A stretch of DNA of 64,000 nucleotides, taken from Batillaria attramentaria (taxonomy: Eukaryota > Mollusca > Gastropoda > Batillariidae). The notes beneath the pieces are model-generated. The model made no database searches. It was not told where the DNA came from and worked only from the letters and a program-made list of their open reading frames with translations. The translations under genes were made by a program, and so were the position numbers. This document shows positions 54,966 to 64,000 of the stretch, piece after piece (position 1 is the first letter of the stretch; every line of letters starts with the position of its first letter). The stretch covers positions 622,501 through 686,500 of the forward strand of contig JACVVK020000142.1 of the NCBI GenBank assembly GCA_018292915.2, given 5' to 3'.

Positions 54966-56171
54966 GTACGTCACAGCTTTGAACTGAATTGAATTCCTTC
55001 CAAAGCATTACTCAGTTGAAGCACGGGACCTCTTTTTGTCTATGCTTGGTGCAGAACATTGTGATTCCGTGTATCATCTTATACGATACAAATCCTTTTT
55101 GTCTTCGATTTTGCTGGGTGCTTGCAACCAGAGGAGCAATGCCGTGGAAGGGACTGGGGAGGGGGATGGGGATGAAAGATGGGGTGGGGTGTGGGGGTTT
55201 GGGGGGTTTAACGTCCTATTCCACCACATACGGGTGATATCAAAGACGGGGCAACGATGGAAAAGCCAGCACAAATATTTGGCCCCAGCCGGGATACGAA
55301 CTCACGACGCTCCACCATTCGGCCACCCCGGCTCCCCGAAGGGGATGGGGAGAGGAAAGGGGAAGAGAGAGAGAGGAGGCAGGAAAGAGGGGGGGGGGGA
55401 GGAGGAATAATTACGTGGGTTGATGACGGAGAGGAACATTGTAAGTGATGTAGCACTTCTGTGAAAGAGAACACGGCGCTGATTATGGCTGAGCTCAGTA
55501 AGGAAAACACTGAAAGCAAAGACAAGGAAATTCTTTCTATTCCCAGATAGAAAATTGCTTAAGTTGGAACAGGCCGTTTTTAAGGGGCAGTGTAAACAGC
55601 TCTGCATATGAACAGCTAAGGTCTGCTCGTTGTCCAGTATGTCCATGTTACAGGGAAAACTTCCAAAGCGTTTAGTCGTTTCAAAGGAACTATTAGCTGG
55701 TTCGGCCGAACTATTAACGTATCATTAGATCTTAATGTTTCCCTGTCGCCTGCAAACGACCTGGAAATCCAGAGCAAGGAGGAAACGGACATCAAAACTC
55801 AATTACTGGGCGTTCCCTGGTCAGTTTGTTGGATTAGGCAGTGGAGAGGTCAAGGTCATGCTAGTGAGACCGTCCGAAGTGAAGACATAATGAGATATCT
55901 GAAGTCAAAGCATGCACAAGATAATTTAGAGAACAAGGTAGTGCAGTTGCGCGTTATATGCTTCGTTATTTCATGTTGGAGTTTGCCCCCGCAACTGTAT
56001 TGTGCACACAAGTTACTAAATATCGGATGAGCAGACACTACTGAACATTGCTCCTTTATCAAAAGAGAAAAACAAACAAACAAACAAACAAACATTAACA
56101 ACAACAACTACTATGCTGTGGTGGACTGTGGAACTCGAGAATCTTTAGCCTCATTGAAACTAAAAGTGCCG

Positions 56172-56204
<33 letters not shown>

Positions 56205-56385
56205 GGTTGCGGTTGCTGTTGGTTTCTTCGGGTGGGGTTTTACTGTCTCACTGTAATCTTTTTTTATGGTTTTTATTTAAAACCCTTGATCATACAGCTC
56301 TCAGTATAGAACTCGCCACACCATTTCGCCCAAGTATTCGACATGTCATCCATGTTAATACATATTTTCCTCCTATTCTCTCCAG
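54966..56385 (+). other. Nmdar2 intron with one SINE-A copy
   Basis: Phase-2 intron of 1420 bp. It contains a SINE-A copy at 55190-55337 that lacks the anticodon-arm segment, AAAC repeats near 56069-56092, and a GTT run at 56174-56204. The rest is unique sequence with no coding signal I can support. Confidence 0.75.
55190..55337 (-). mobile_element. SINE-A copy with internal deletion
   Basis: Minus-strand copy lacking about 22 bp of the anticodon-arm region (cacgacgctccaccattcgg where others have cccgagcattagaag between). Confidence 0.88.
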
Positions 56386-56521
56386 CTACTTATTGGACAT
56401 CCACCTGCCCATGGAGCCGCAGCTGCGCTTTGACCGTAACGGATCCCTGCAGCACACAGAGCTACTGATTATGAATGTCCAGTGGAAACACACAGACCCT
56501 GACGGGAAGATGTGGCAGCGG
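56386..56521 (+). CDS. Nmdar2: Nmdar2 exon 5 of window: end of amino-terminal domain
   Basis: This 136-nt exon is entered in phase 2 (AA plus C gives Asn) after ctattctctccag and left in phase 0 at CAGCGG/gtacag. It encodes YLLDIHLPMEPQLRFDRNGS, then a segment ending MNVQWKHTDPDGKMWQR. This is the conserved linker region of NMDA receptors in which a strand Leu-x-Phe-x-x-x-Gly is followed by a variable strand and Trp-x-Arg/Lys-Val-Gly-x-Trp. The Asn in RNGS is a possible N-glycosylation site. The frame joins cleanly to the next exon, which supplies the VGRW part of the motif. Confidence 0.92.
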
Positions 56522-57388
56522 GTACAGTACTTGCACACATTTAGATCTGTGATGTCCGGCGTTTCCTTGCGTTGACTCTTTGGCAAAATGCAGATCTGTT
56601 TAAATTCTTTTCTTTTTTCTAATTGTCCTTATTTGCTTCATAGGACAATAGTCAAAACAGACAAAACTCATGAACTAGGCCAGGGGTATATCTTTGAGCT
56701 TATTCCTTTTCTTGGTCTCCTGCGTTTCTTGTCTTCTATCCCTATCTTTGCGTTTCAATCTTCAATTGTTAGGGTCGTTCTGGGGTTGGAATGGGCGTCT
56801 TTTGAGTTATTGCTCATTGGACTCATAGGTGGTTGCGCTTTCCTGTGTATAGATTATGTATATGTTGCACATATATTTCTTGTCGTATTTTTCTGTCCAT
56901 AATTATGTGATCTTGGTTTGTTTGATTTTTTTTGTATCCTCCATACCCCAAAAAGGGAAAAAGGGAAATGAAATCTTGAATTTTGAATCTTGAAAGAGAA
57001 CTTCGCACAGATTTACTATAAACAGTTTGCTGAGTGCTTCGACGTGAGGGGGAGCCGGGGTGGTCGAATGGTAGAGCGTTGGACTTTTAATGTTCGGGTC
57101 GTGAGTTCGTATCCCGGCTGGGGCCAAATATTTGTGCTGGCTTTTTCATCGTTGTCCCGTCTTTGATATCACCCTATGTGGTGGAAAAGGACGTTAAACC
57201 CCAAACACCCCCCCCCCCCACACACACACACACACACACTACGACGTGAAAAATGTAGGAAAGACAAAAACGTCCTTTACACAATATGAAATCTGCACGA
57301 AGAATAAAAGCCAAAAATCGATACAGTAATCAGTTTTGTCGCTGTGTAATGCAACATGATCAAATAATAACAATATTAACCGTTTCAG
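56522..57388 (+). other. Nmdar2 intron with one SINE-A copy
   Basis: Phase-0 intron of 867 bp. It contains SINE-A at 57048-57241, including a CA-rich tail, flanked by the direct repeat cgacgtga. The sequence before it (56522-57030) is AT-rich and unique, with no recognisable feature. Confidence 0.75.
57048..57241 (+). mobile_element. SINE-A copy with short target-site duplication
   Basis: Full + strand copy with C/CA tail, flanked by cgacgtga (57040-57047 and 57242-57249). Confidence 0.9.
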
Positions 57389-57606
57389 GTCGGCCGATGG
57401 ATGCGTAACGGGTTAATGATGCGAGACATCGTATGGCCCGGGGGATCTAGCATCCCGCCGACCGGCCGCCCGGCGCGCAGCTTTCTGCGTATTGCCACAC
57501 TGCAGGAGCAACCGTACGTCATGTATAAGCCACGTAACAAGGATGACACGTGCAGTGACCACGCCGTCAAGTGTCGAATATACGAACGGGACGAGAACAA
57601 GAAAAG
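57389..57606 (+). CDS. Nmdar2: Nmdar2 exon 6 of window: start of ligand-binding S1
   Basis: This 218-nt exon (phase 0 in, phase 2 out at AAAAG/gtatga) encodes VGRWMRNGLMMRDIVWPGGS, then RIATLQEQPYVMYKP, then DTCSDHAVKCRIYERDENKK. The order VGxW, then a Trp-Pro-Gly turn, then IATLxExPYV is diagnostic for the entry into S1 of NMDA receptor subunits (VGKW, AVWP and LSIVTLEEAPFV in GluN2A). The two cysteines in DTC and VKC correspond to the first cysteines of the two conserved S1 disulfides. Their partners, a Cys-Cys pair, are in the next exon. The acceptor cgtttcag is good. Confidence 0.94.
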
Positions 57607-57635
57607 GTATGAGATAATTATAATTATGGACTCTT

Positions 57636-57821
57636 CTGCTATTAGTGGGAGAGGTTGGAGTTCGATTCCCACTTGAGCCCCCCCCCCCCCCCCCCAAAAA
57701 AAAAAAAAAAAAAAAAAAATAAGTGCAATTCTAAAATTCCAAAAACTGACATACAACTGTCCACTCGCAACTCATGATGGTAATGTGTTTATGTCCGGTG
57801 TGCAAGAGGATGTGTGTGATT

Positions 57822-57883
<62 letters not shown>

Positions 57884-57958
57884 GTGTTGTGTTGTGTTGT
57901 GTTTAGCTCTTATTTGGGTAAAACGCTGTAATAAAATTATTATTATTATTATTATTAT
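57636..57958 (+). mobile_element. Degenerate SINE-B, starting about 30 bp after a splice donor
   Basis: ggttggagttcgattcccac, then atggtaatgtgtttatgtcc, then tgtgtgattcacgtg, then tgggtaaaacgctgtaa and ATT repeats. It is interrupted by C, A and TG tracts. Confidence 0.7.
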
Positions 57959-57967
57959 TCACCAGTC

Positions 57968-58149
57968 GGGGAGCCGGGATAGCTGAATGGTAGAGCGTTG
58001 GACTTTCAATGCTCGGGTCGTGAGTTCGAATCCCGGCTTAGGCCAAATATTTGTTGTGGTTTTTCTTTCTCAATGCCCCGTCTTTGGTATCACCCATGAC
58101 GTGGTGAAAAAGGACGTTAAACTCCCACTCACTCACCAGCTCACTCTCA

Positions 58150-58207
<58 letters not shown>

Positions 58208-58233
58208 CTATAGTCACGCACTCACTCATACTC

Positions 58234-58287
<54 letters not shown>

Positions 58288-58308
58288 GCACGCACGCACA
58301 CACACACA
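57968..58308 (+). mobile_element. SINE-A copy followed by CA arrays
   Basis: Forward copy (gagccgggatagctgaatgg, then gagttcgaatcccggctt, then aaaaaggacgttaaactccc) to about 58140, then CA arrays at 58150-58204 and 58238-58308. Confidence 0.88.
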
Positions 58309-58562
58309 TAGCTTTGCTTTCTTACAACTACATGTACACGAAAAAGATGATTCACTACATTACGTTGTAGAATCTCTTGCACCAAGCATAGACAAGAAGA
58401 TGTGCCATACTTCAACTGAGTCATGCTTAGGAAGGAATTCAATTCAGTTTAAAGCTGTGACGTACTTGTACAGTTTCTTCCCATCCTCCCAGGATCCTCA
58501 TTTTTAATCCAGACGGACAGTGCCTGCAAACCTAAAAATCACAAACGGTTCTTGTCTTGCAG

Positions 58563-58695
58563 GTTGTCTAACACCACAGTTCCCAGATGTTGCGTGGGAC
58601 TCAGTGTTGACCTACTGAGGGTGTTTAGCCGGGAGCTTAATTTTGACTTCGACATGTTTGAGCCGGAGGATGGAAACTGGGGGGCGCTTGACAAG
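58563..58695 (+). CDS. Nmdar2: Nmdar2 exon 7 of window: ligand-binding S1
   Basis: This 133-nt exon is entered in phase 2 after cttgtcttgcag and left in phase 0 at GACAAG/gtcagt. It encodes LSNTTVPRCCVGLSVDLLRV followed by FSRELNFDFDMFEPEDGNWG. The Cys-Cys followed by Val-Gly-Leu-x-x-Asp-Leu-Leu matches the S1 helix of GluN2 (CCKGFCIDIL), so both S1 disulfides can form. The third Cys of that vertebrate motif is Ser here. The DGNWGAL turn aligns with the GKHGKK turn of GluN2A and the DGKYG turn of AMPA receptors, so the position of the glutamate-contacting His485 of GluN2A is Trp. N-glycosylation is possible at SNTT. Confidence 0.94.
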
Positions 58696-58842
58696 GTCAG
58701 TACGTCTTTTTTTTCAGGAGAGGGACACGTAAGAAATGAAGTCTTTTGATTTGTAGTTCCATTCAGTATTGATTGCTCATCGTAGATTATTCTTTAAGAA
58801 TGTCAATTAGCTGTTAAACATACTATATACAGCTTCTACTCT

Positions 58843-59017
<175 letters not shown>

Positions 59018-59164
59018 CATCTTTGTCTAATATCCCTATCTGTCTGTGCGCCTGAGTCAAACTCGATGCACAGTAATAACTTGAGTGTCTTTCTAAAGGG
59101 GGTAGTGCTAAAGGGGGTAGTGCTAAAGGGGGGTAGTGCTAAAGGGGGTTATCTCACAGATAGT

Positions 59165-59480
59165 TCTTGGGAGTTTTTCGTGGTATCTGTCTCATCACGC
59201 AACTTAGACACCTGGACAGTGACAGCGTCTGTAATGGTGGCACTGAACCATCTGAAACGTACTCGATGACGCGGCGACCACATCGAGCGCTCCAGTAGTG
59301 TAACAACAGTCGTAGAATTTGAATGTTCGACCGCTCGAGCAAAGTGTAAACAGCATTGTATCGCATAAAGAGCTGAGCTAATCAAGATCGAGTACTTTGA
59401 GCGTGCTGGCACACTCACGAGCGAACCTGTTCGAAAATATAAGCTGACTCAGCATAGATGGAGTTAGCCCGTGTAACGGC
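59165..59480 (+). repeat. Repeat-B copy in receptor intron
   Basis: tttttcgtggtatctgtctc, then cttagacacctggacagtga, then gagcgctccagtagtgtaac, then ctttgagcgtgctggcacac. Uninterrupted. Confidence 0.82.
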
Positions 59481-59890
59481 TTAATTCTTTCTCATCGTTA
59501 CCTCCCCTACTGACCTACCTCTATGGTAACGTCCCTGCCGGCAGGCTGCCATTCCCTGCCAACGTGCATTTTTCTGACCGGCCTAATTGAATTAATAATT
59601 TTCATGACTAAACAAAAAAGGCTATCCTAATAAATGTGGTACTTTTGAAAAGGTCTGTGTCTCTTCTTCTAATTGATATGCACGAACCTACACGTATTCT
59701 GATTGGTTGTGGGTGACTGTCATGAATATTAAATATAGGGTTAAATTTAGAACTCAGCACTAGTATACTCGCGCTACGATGTCAACAGCTTAGCCTTGGG
59801 TTGCCGCGAGCCGGCTAGTGCTGCGATGCGAAAAAGTTTTAAAGTACGAAGCAGTTCAAAACTAATACATTCTACCTGCTCGCTTTTCAG

Positions 59891-60077
59891 GAAACTGGCG
59901 AATGGAACGGGCTAATCAAGACTTTGCTTGACCGAGAAGCGGACATGGTGGTGACGTCAATCAAGATCAACCCGGATCGGAGCCGGGCTGTCCAGTTCTC
60001 TGTGCCTTATTTGGAAACCGGAATCACTATAGTTGTCTCCCTTCGCGAAGGGGCCATATCGCCGACTGCATTTTTAG
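59891..60077 (+). CDS. Nmdar2: Nmdar2 exon 8 of window: end of S1 with ligand-contact motif
   Basis: This 187-nt exon (phase 0 in after cgcttttcag, phase 1 out at TTTTTAG/gtaatt) encodes ETGEWNGLIKTLLDREADMV, then TSIKINPDRSRAVQFSVPYL, then ETGITIVVSLREGAISPTAFL. WNG plus DREADMV, the TSxxINxxRS block and FSVPYLETGI are the core of S1 in glutamate-binding NMDA subunits. The Arg of INPDR is the universal alpha-carboxylate-binding Arg (Arg518 in GluN2A). The residue at GluN2A Thr513 is Lys here. I recall Lys at this place in insect Nmdar2 too, so it may be a protostome feature rather than a defect. ISPTAFL leads directly into the pre-M1 helix encoded by either of the two following exons. Confidence 0.96.
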
Positions 60078-60629
60078 GTAATTTTGAGTTTTTAATTTGC
60101 TTTCTTTGTGTGTGACATCTGATTTACAGTGTTTTAGGCTGAAAAAGAGATTAGTAAAAAAAAAAAATCAGGATGTGGCAACACAATCTATCAGTTGTAA
60201 TCACTTGAAGCGTCTTTCAGCTGTTTCAAATTCTAAGCAGAGTGTAGACCTATTGAAACGAAAAATTCATAAATGTCTTTCATGTTCTTGACTTACTGTG
60301 TTCTTGAAGTTTTGTTTTGTTTTTTTTTGTTTTTTTTTCTGTTTTTTAACGATGTCTGTCGCCATACAGCTTATTGACAAAGCAAGGATTTGTAATTTGT
60401 AGGCAGACCTTTTTATATGCAGTAGTATAATACGATACAATTTTTTTATAGTGTAATACATACTATATTATACAATACTACAATATATTATATATTCAAA
60501 TACAAATGGGCGAACTGATGGAATGTCCCCAGACTCGGGTTTTCTACAGACAGAAAGACAGACAGACACAGACAGACAGACAGACAGAAAGGCAGACAGA
60601 AAGGCAGGCAGGCAGGCAGGCAGGCAGGC

Positions 60630-60684
<55 letters not shown>

Positions 60685-61001
60685 TATCACTGGAAATCGT
60701 ATGGCAATGTGTGTATTCACCAGCACATCTGTCGCTATGATCTGAAAAAGGGTGTAAACGTCATGAATTTGATAGACGCTTAGACTCTTCGTCCAGATGA
60801 CGGCGGATAGATGTTACGCACAGTCGTAGAATAACCAAACATCACTGAAAATCACAATATCATGTATGACTGAATTTTTTTCCCCCAGCATTACGATGTT
60901 GTGATTATGCTGCAAAGGCGTTGAATTGAATAACTGTGCTGAGAACTTTTCATTCACATTACGAGCAACTGCAAAATCCTCTTTGCATCGGTCTCTTTCA
61001 G
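60078..61001 (+). other. Nmdar2 intron upstream of the first M1 exon
   Basis: Phase-1 intron of 924 bp if exon M1-A is used. It contains AT-rich sequence at 60400-60510 and an array of CAGA and CAGG tetranucleotides at 60548-60684. No mobile element was recognised. The 3' end reads ggtctctttcag. Confidence 0.75.
60548..60684. repeat. CAGA/CAGG tetranucleotide array
   Basis: About 30 tetranucleotide units, CAGA with a central block of CAGG. It gives Gln-Thr-Asp-Arg frames of no meaning. Confidence 0.95.
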
Positions 61002-61124
61002 AACCATTTGATATCACCTCATGGATTCTGATTCTCATGTTGTGTATTCATGTGGTGGCCCTGGGAGTGTATATCTTCGAGTGGCTCAGTCCCATTGGCC
61101 TTGATAGGGGAGACAATGCTGAAG
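61002..61124 (+). CDS. Nmdar2: Nmdar2 alternative exon M1-A: pre-M1 and first transmembrane helix
   Basis: This 123-nt exon has phase 1 on both sides. The G left by exon 8 plus AA gives Glu, and the product reads EPFDITSW, then ILILMLCIHVVALGVYI, then FEWLSPIGLDRGDNAE. EPF-x-x-x-x-W is the pre-M1 helix of NMDA receptors, the next 17-18 hydrophobic residues are M1, and FEWLSPxG is the conserved cytoplasmic end of M1. The acceptor is gtctctttcag. The donor is GAAG/gtagca, weaker than that of exon M1-B. A second complete version of the same segment lies 1.3 kb downstream with matching phases. Including both copies would keep the frame but place two M1 helices in tandem, so only one is expected per transcript. 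Confidence 0.93.
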
Positions 61125-62414
61125 GTAGCACTTGGTGGAGTTCTCTCCCTTCCACTGCAGTTTTCCGAATCAGTGTTGTGGGTTTTCTCATGTATATTCT
61201 GTCTTCGTCCTCAGCGATGTATATATATATACATTTTTCTACTTTGTCTGTTCAGCGGTGTTTGCTTCTTGTTTCAGGCTGCTATTGACCAGCCAGATAG
61301 AACGAATTCATAAATCATTTAAACATGTATTATTCAAGGTAGTGGATTGCACTAAGTCCTCAGTTTTCCGGTCATGAAGTTCTGATTTTTGATTATCTGT
61401 TTATTCTTTCAATGGCCCGCATCAGTTGCTGAGAACGGGAACCGCAGGTTGATATATTTACAGAAAAGTATCAAGAAATGAACAAATAATGTATAAGTAA
61501 GTCTAGCTGACTAAATATTGCAGAGGAAACCTGCCACGATGTACACAAAGACCAAATTTGAAAACTTCCAACGCTCAATACCTTCATGATTTTTTTTGTT
61601 TTGTTTTTTAGGTTTTGTTTTTACAAGGGCTTGTGTTGAAGTTGTTACTGATCTTAGTCACAAAACGACATCAAGAATTGTATGTCTGTTGCGTATGTTT
61701 AGCGTAGCTCAAGCAGTCGGTTTGCAACAATTTTATATATAAACTAACCTCCGTACTCTAGCGTAGAGGAAAATCGCTCACTAATAGGTGACAAAAAACC
61801 CCACCAAAACACAAAAAAAACCCACAAAAAACACCAAAAACCATCGGGCTTTTGCGCGCTTTTTTTTTTGCAAAAGTTAACCTTTTGCTTAACTCTCGTG
61901 TGCTCTGTGCATTTTCAATCTCTTACCTCATGAGCGTGAATGTTGTCAGTTTTCACTTCAAGTGTATTTCGCAGAGTTTAAGAGTTTCTGTTAGAGTTTT
62001 ATTACGTTGGTCTAAACTACCGGTCTACTTAAAATGAGGCGCGGCACTTTAACACGGTGTGGTCTGAAACAGCTAGAAAAGGAAACTGTTCTTTTTCTGA
62101 TCAACAGGACAAAAACAGGAGATTTTGTGCTAGATCTTGTATTTCCGGGAGGGTTTAGAAAATGTCTGTGGCCTCGCATTCAGAGGTTTTTACTTTGTAT
62201 CAGAGGAGTTTACCGTGACAACGTGAAGAATCGATCTGAAACTCTACCGGGACCTCCGCATGAGTTTCTTCCCTTTGTGTGGCCAAGTTTTCTTCCCTTT
62301 GTGCGGCCATTTTTTTGCTGTCTCTCTTCTTCAATCTCTTCTTCTGTCCCTCTTTCTCTCTTTCTCTCTCGCTACGCATCAGTCAATTTGTTTTTGTTTT
62401 CTTCTGGCTTGCAG
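61125..62414 (+). other. Intron between the two alternative M1 exons
   Basis: This is 1290 bp of mostly unique AT-rich sequence. A short TA run occurs at 61221-61233, and A- or T-rich tracts near 61590-61620 and 61797-61880. I found no third M1-like segment on either strand: the FEWLS motif occurs only in the two exons. The 3' end has a strong pyrimidine-rich tract (62330-62414). Confidence 0.75.
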
Positions 62415-62540
62415 AGCCCTATGACTACCCCTCCTGGTGCTTAATTCTGGTGTTTAGCGTTCACGCCACAGGCGCGTCCATTTTCATTTTTGAGTGGCTG
62501 AGTCCATACGGGCTGAACCGTGGAAAAACTTTCTTCCCAG
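62415..62540 (+). CDS. Nmdar2: Nmdar2 alternative exon M1-B: pre-M1 and first transmembrane helix
   Basis: This 126-nt exon has phase 1 on both sides. The G from exon 8 plus AG gives Glu, and the product reads EPYDYPSW, then CLILVFSVHATGASIFI, then FEWLSPYGLNRGKTFFP. It aligns end to end with exon M1-A, with about 20 identities over the first 37 residues, concentrated in the pre-M1 Pro/Trp positions and the FEWLSP end. The middle of the helix differs: B carries small and polar residues (Ser, Ala, Thr, Gly, Ala, Ser) where A has Val, Val, Ala, Leu, Gly. The acceptor (ttttcttctggcttgcag) and the donor (CCAG/gtaact) are both close to consensus, so there is no sign of decay. It is best explained as a tandemly duplicated, mutually exclusive exon. 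Confidence 0.92.
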
Positions 62541-64000
62541 GTAACTAAGGTAATTTAAGGAATGAGTGATCGCCTGTCCTTGTTGCCAAGCATTAACCCC
62601 GTCCTTAGCACCCTGTCCGTCCTTAGTGTTCCCCTTCTCAGTTTACAAAACCGTAGTTGTGTAGATTTAGAGATATCAGTGGGAAGATTCAGTTAGTCCC
62701 ATAATTCAGCTTCTATCTTTCACAAACCAATCCCACCCAACACCGAGCTTAGGCACACTAGCGTACAAAAAGAAAGAAATGGAAACATAATCATTTAATT
62801 CCGGTTTCCGAGATGCAGTTCATAGTTTGTAGCTCTTTCTTCATGTCCCCCCCCCCCCCCCCGCCCCCCTTTCCCCCCCCCCCCCCTTTTTTTTTTTACA
62901 CTGAGCCTGAAAGTACAGTCATTCAGATGAACTTTATCGTAAAGCACGTTCTTCCTAACAACCACGGAAATGAAACAATAAATCTAAGAGTTGCACGGAA
63001 AACGACTTGTGAAATTTTTATCGCCCTAGATTAGACTAGATTATTTGAATTTTTTTTAAAGCTGAGAATTTAAGGCAATGTCTTGAAGAAGACCGCTATT
63101 GTTGAAGAGATTTTGTCCAATATACTTTTTCCAGTTTTACCTGTATGTTGCACACTTTTAATATGTGCAAGAACTCTCTCCCGATTGGAGTAATGCATGA
63201 TTGCTAAGCCCAGTAAACCTCCTAAGAAACCCTTATATTAATTTACACCCTCCTCCTCCCTCCTCCACAGTAGTCAGTATGCCTTGGGTAGTCACTGCAA
63301 GCAACAGATTTTCTTCAACTGTTTATGTTGTTCTTTTTCTCTAGTTGTAGTCTTCTTATTCTAGCTGTGCATGCAAGCACACTTTTCTAAAAATGTCACA
63401 AAACTACCGTTTTGCCTGTGTGCATGCTCGTTAACTATTATATCAAATCCTTCATTTGTGATTTCCTTTATATAATTTACACTTATTACAAAATTCCAGT
63501 TCCTTACGTCCCAATGCTATGTTTCACTCAGGTTAGTCTGTTTTCAGATAATGATTATAGAGAAATTACTTTTCTAAATGAAATTTATTTGGATGTAATT
63601 ACAGAGCAGTCTCTCTTGTCGTGTGGTTGAATTTTAGTGCATTTTGTTATCAAAGGAGCATTTGTGTTTTGCTTTCATGCAAGTTTTCATTTGTGAATAA
63701 CGATCATATTCTCTATATCGTGCATTACGCAGATTGATATACTATAGGAAGCACAATTTTTCAGCTGTTACACTTTCTTGACAATGTTTCTAAGTTCATA
63801 AATAAATTGGAATTTCAGATATACTCTGTTTGTTAAAGCTGAATTTATATGTACATCTTCAGGCACTATTGTTCAAGCACGGACATAACAAAAATTCGTC
63901 ATTGTAATTGTAAGGCACTTAAAGCTCCAGCAGGTCACATTCTTCTTCTTCATGTAATTATCAGCATTAACTGCATGTTCATAAATTAACCACATCATAC
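62541..64000 (+). other. Nmdar2 intron running off the window
   Basis: No exon was recognised here on the + strand. The pore loop, M3 and S2 exons must lie beyond 64000. The stretch holds C and T homopolymers at 62848-62897 and otherwise unique AT-rich sequence. I see no repeat family member and no gene on the other strand. Confidence 0.65.

Larger units (their letters stand above)
57607..58562 (+). other. Nmdar2 intron with SINE-B remnant, SINE-A and CA repeats
   Basis: Phase-2 intron of 956 bp, almost entirely repeats: a degenerate SINE-B at 57636-57958 broken by C, A and TG tracts, SINE-A at 57968-58140, then two CA arrays at 58150-58204 and 58238-58308. About 250 bp of unique sequence precede the next exon. 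Confidence 0.75.

Noticed and set aside
62813..63034. Possible further receptor exon after M1-B
   Set aside because: The frame shows no pore-loop or M3 motif and begins in a homopolymer; the pore exon was not found before 64000.

Overview
The window is eukaryotic nuclear DNA, most likely from a protostome invertebrate. A marine mollusc, perhaps a gastropod, is my best guess. The evidence is GT-AG introns of roughly 0.8 to 3.6 kb, a protostome-style NMDA receptor subunit 2 protein, dense tRNA-derived SINEs, 3' ends of CR1/L2-type and other non-LTR retrotransposons, many short inverted-repeat transposons, and very long TG, CT and CATA microsatellites. The sequence alone does not give the species.

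The only host gene I can support lies at 44907-62540 on the + strand. It is a partial NMDA-type ionotropic glutamate receptor subunit 2 (GluN2/Nmdar2-like). Eight consecutive exons encode the second half of the amino-terminal domain and the S1 half of the ligand-binding domain. All splice phases agree (2,2,1,2,0,2,0,1). Two further exons, 61002-61124 and 62415-62540, each encode a complete pre-M1 helix plus M1 transmembrane segment. They share the same entry and exit phase, both have intact splice sites, and about 20 of their 37 aligned residues are identical. They look like mutually exclusive alternative exons, so the gene could make two receptor forms that differ in the first membrane helix next to the channel gate. 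This is the most interesting signal in the window. The signal peptide and first part of the amino-terminal domain lie upstream of 44907, either unrecognised here or outside. The pore loop, M3, S2 and M4 lie beyond 64000.

The 44.9 kb to the left holds no host gene I can defend. It is a mosaic of repeats. 1-10.9 kb: SINE-A copies, a foldback element, minisatellites and MITE-D. 10.9-12.8 kb: a truncated LINE and a 21-bp minisatellite open in all six frames. 13.1-16.7 kb: nested inverted-repeat transposons, including a 92-bp TTAA-flanked palindrome whose empty target site is preserved 2.9 kb away. 17-26 kb: SINE-B, SINE-C and simple repeats. 28.4-28.6 kb: a 42-bp inverted repeat enclosing a hammerhead-like motif. 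30-31.3 kb: a MITE carrying TGACGTCA sites. 31.9-33 kb: an array of about 145-bp units carrying AGGTCA half-sites, bracketed by terminal inverted repeats. 33-44 kb: SINE-D, nested SINE-A copies with clear target-site duplications, minisatellites and CR1/L2-like remnants.

The receptor introns carry the same families (SINE-A, SINE-B, MITE-C, MITE-D, the palindromic MITE, a LINE 3' end) plus long microsatellites. In two places repeats abut exon edges: a GAT array touches the 3' splice site at 51111, and a degenerate repeat containing acceptor-like motifs leads into the exon at 44907. Names such as SINE-A and MITE-C are local labels, not database names.
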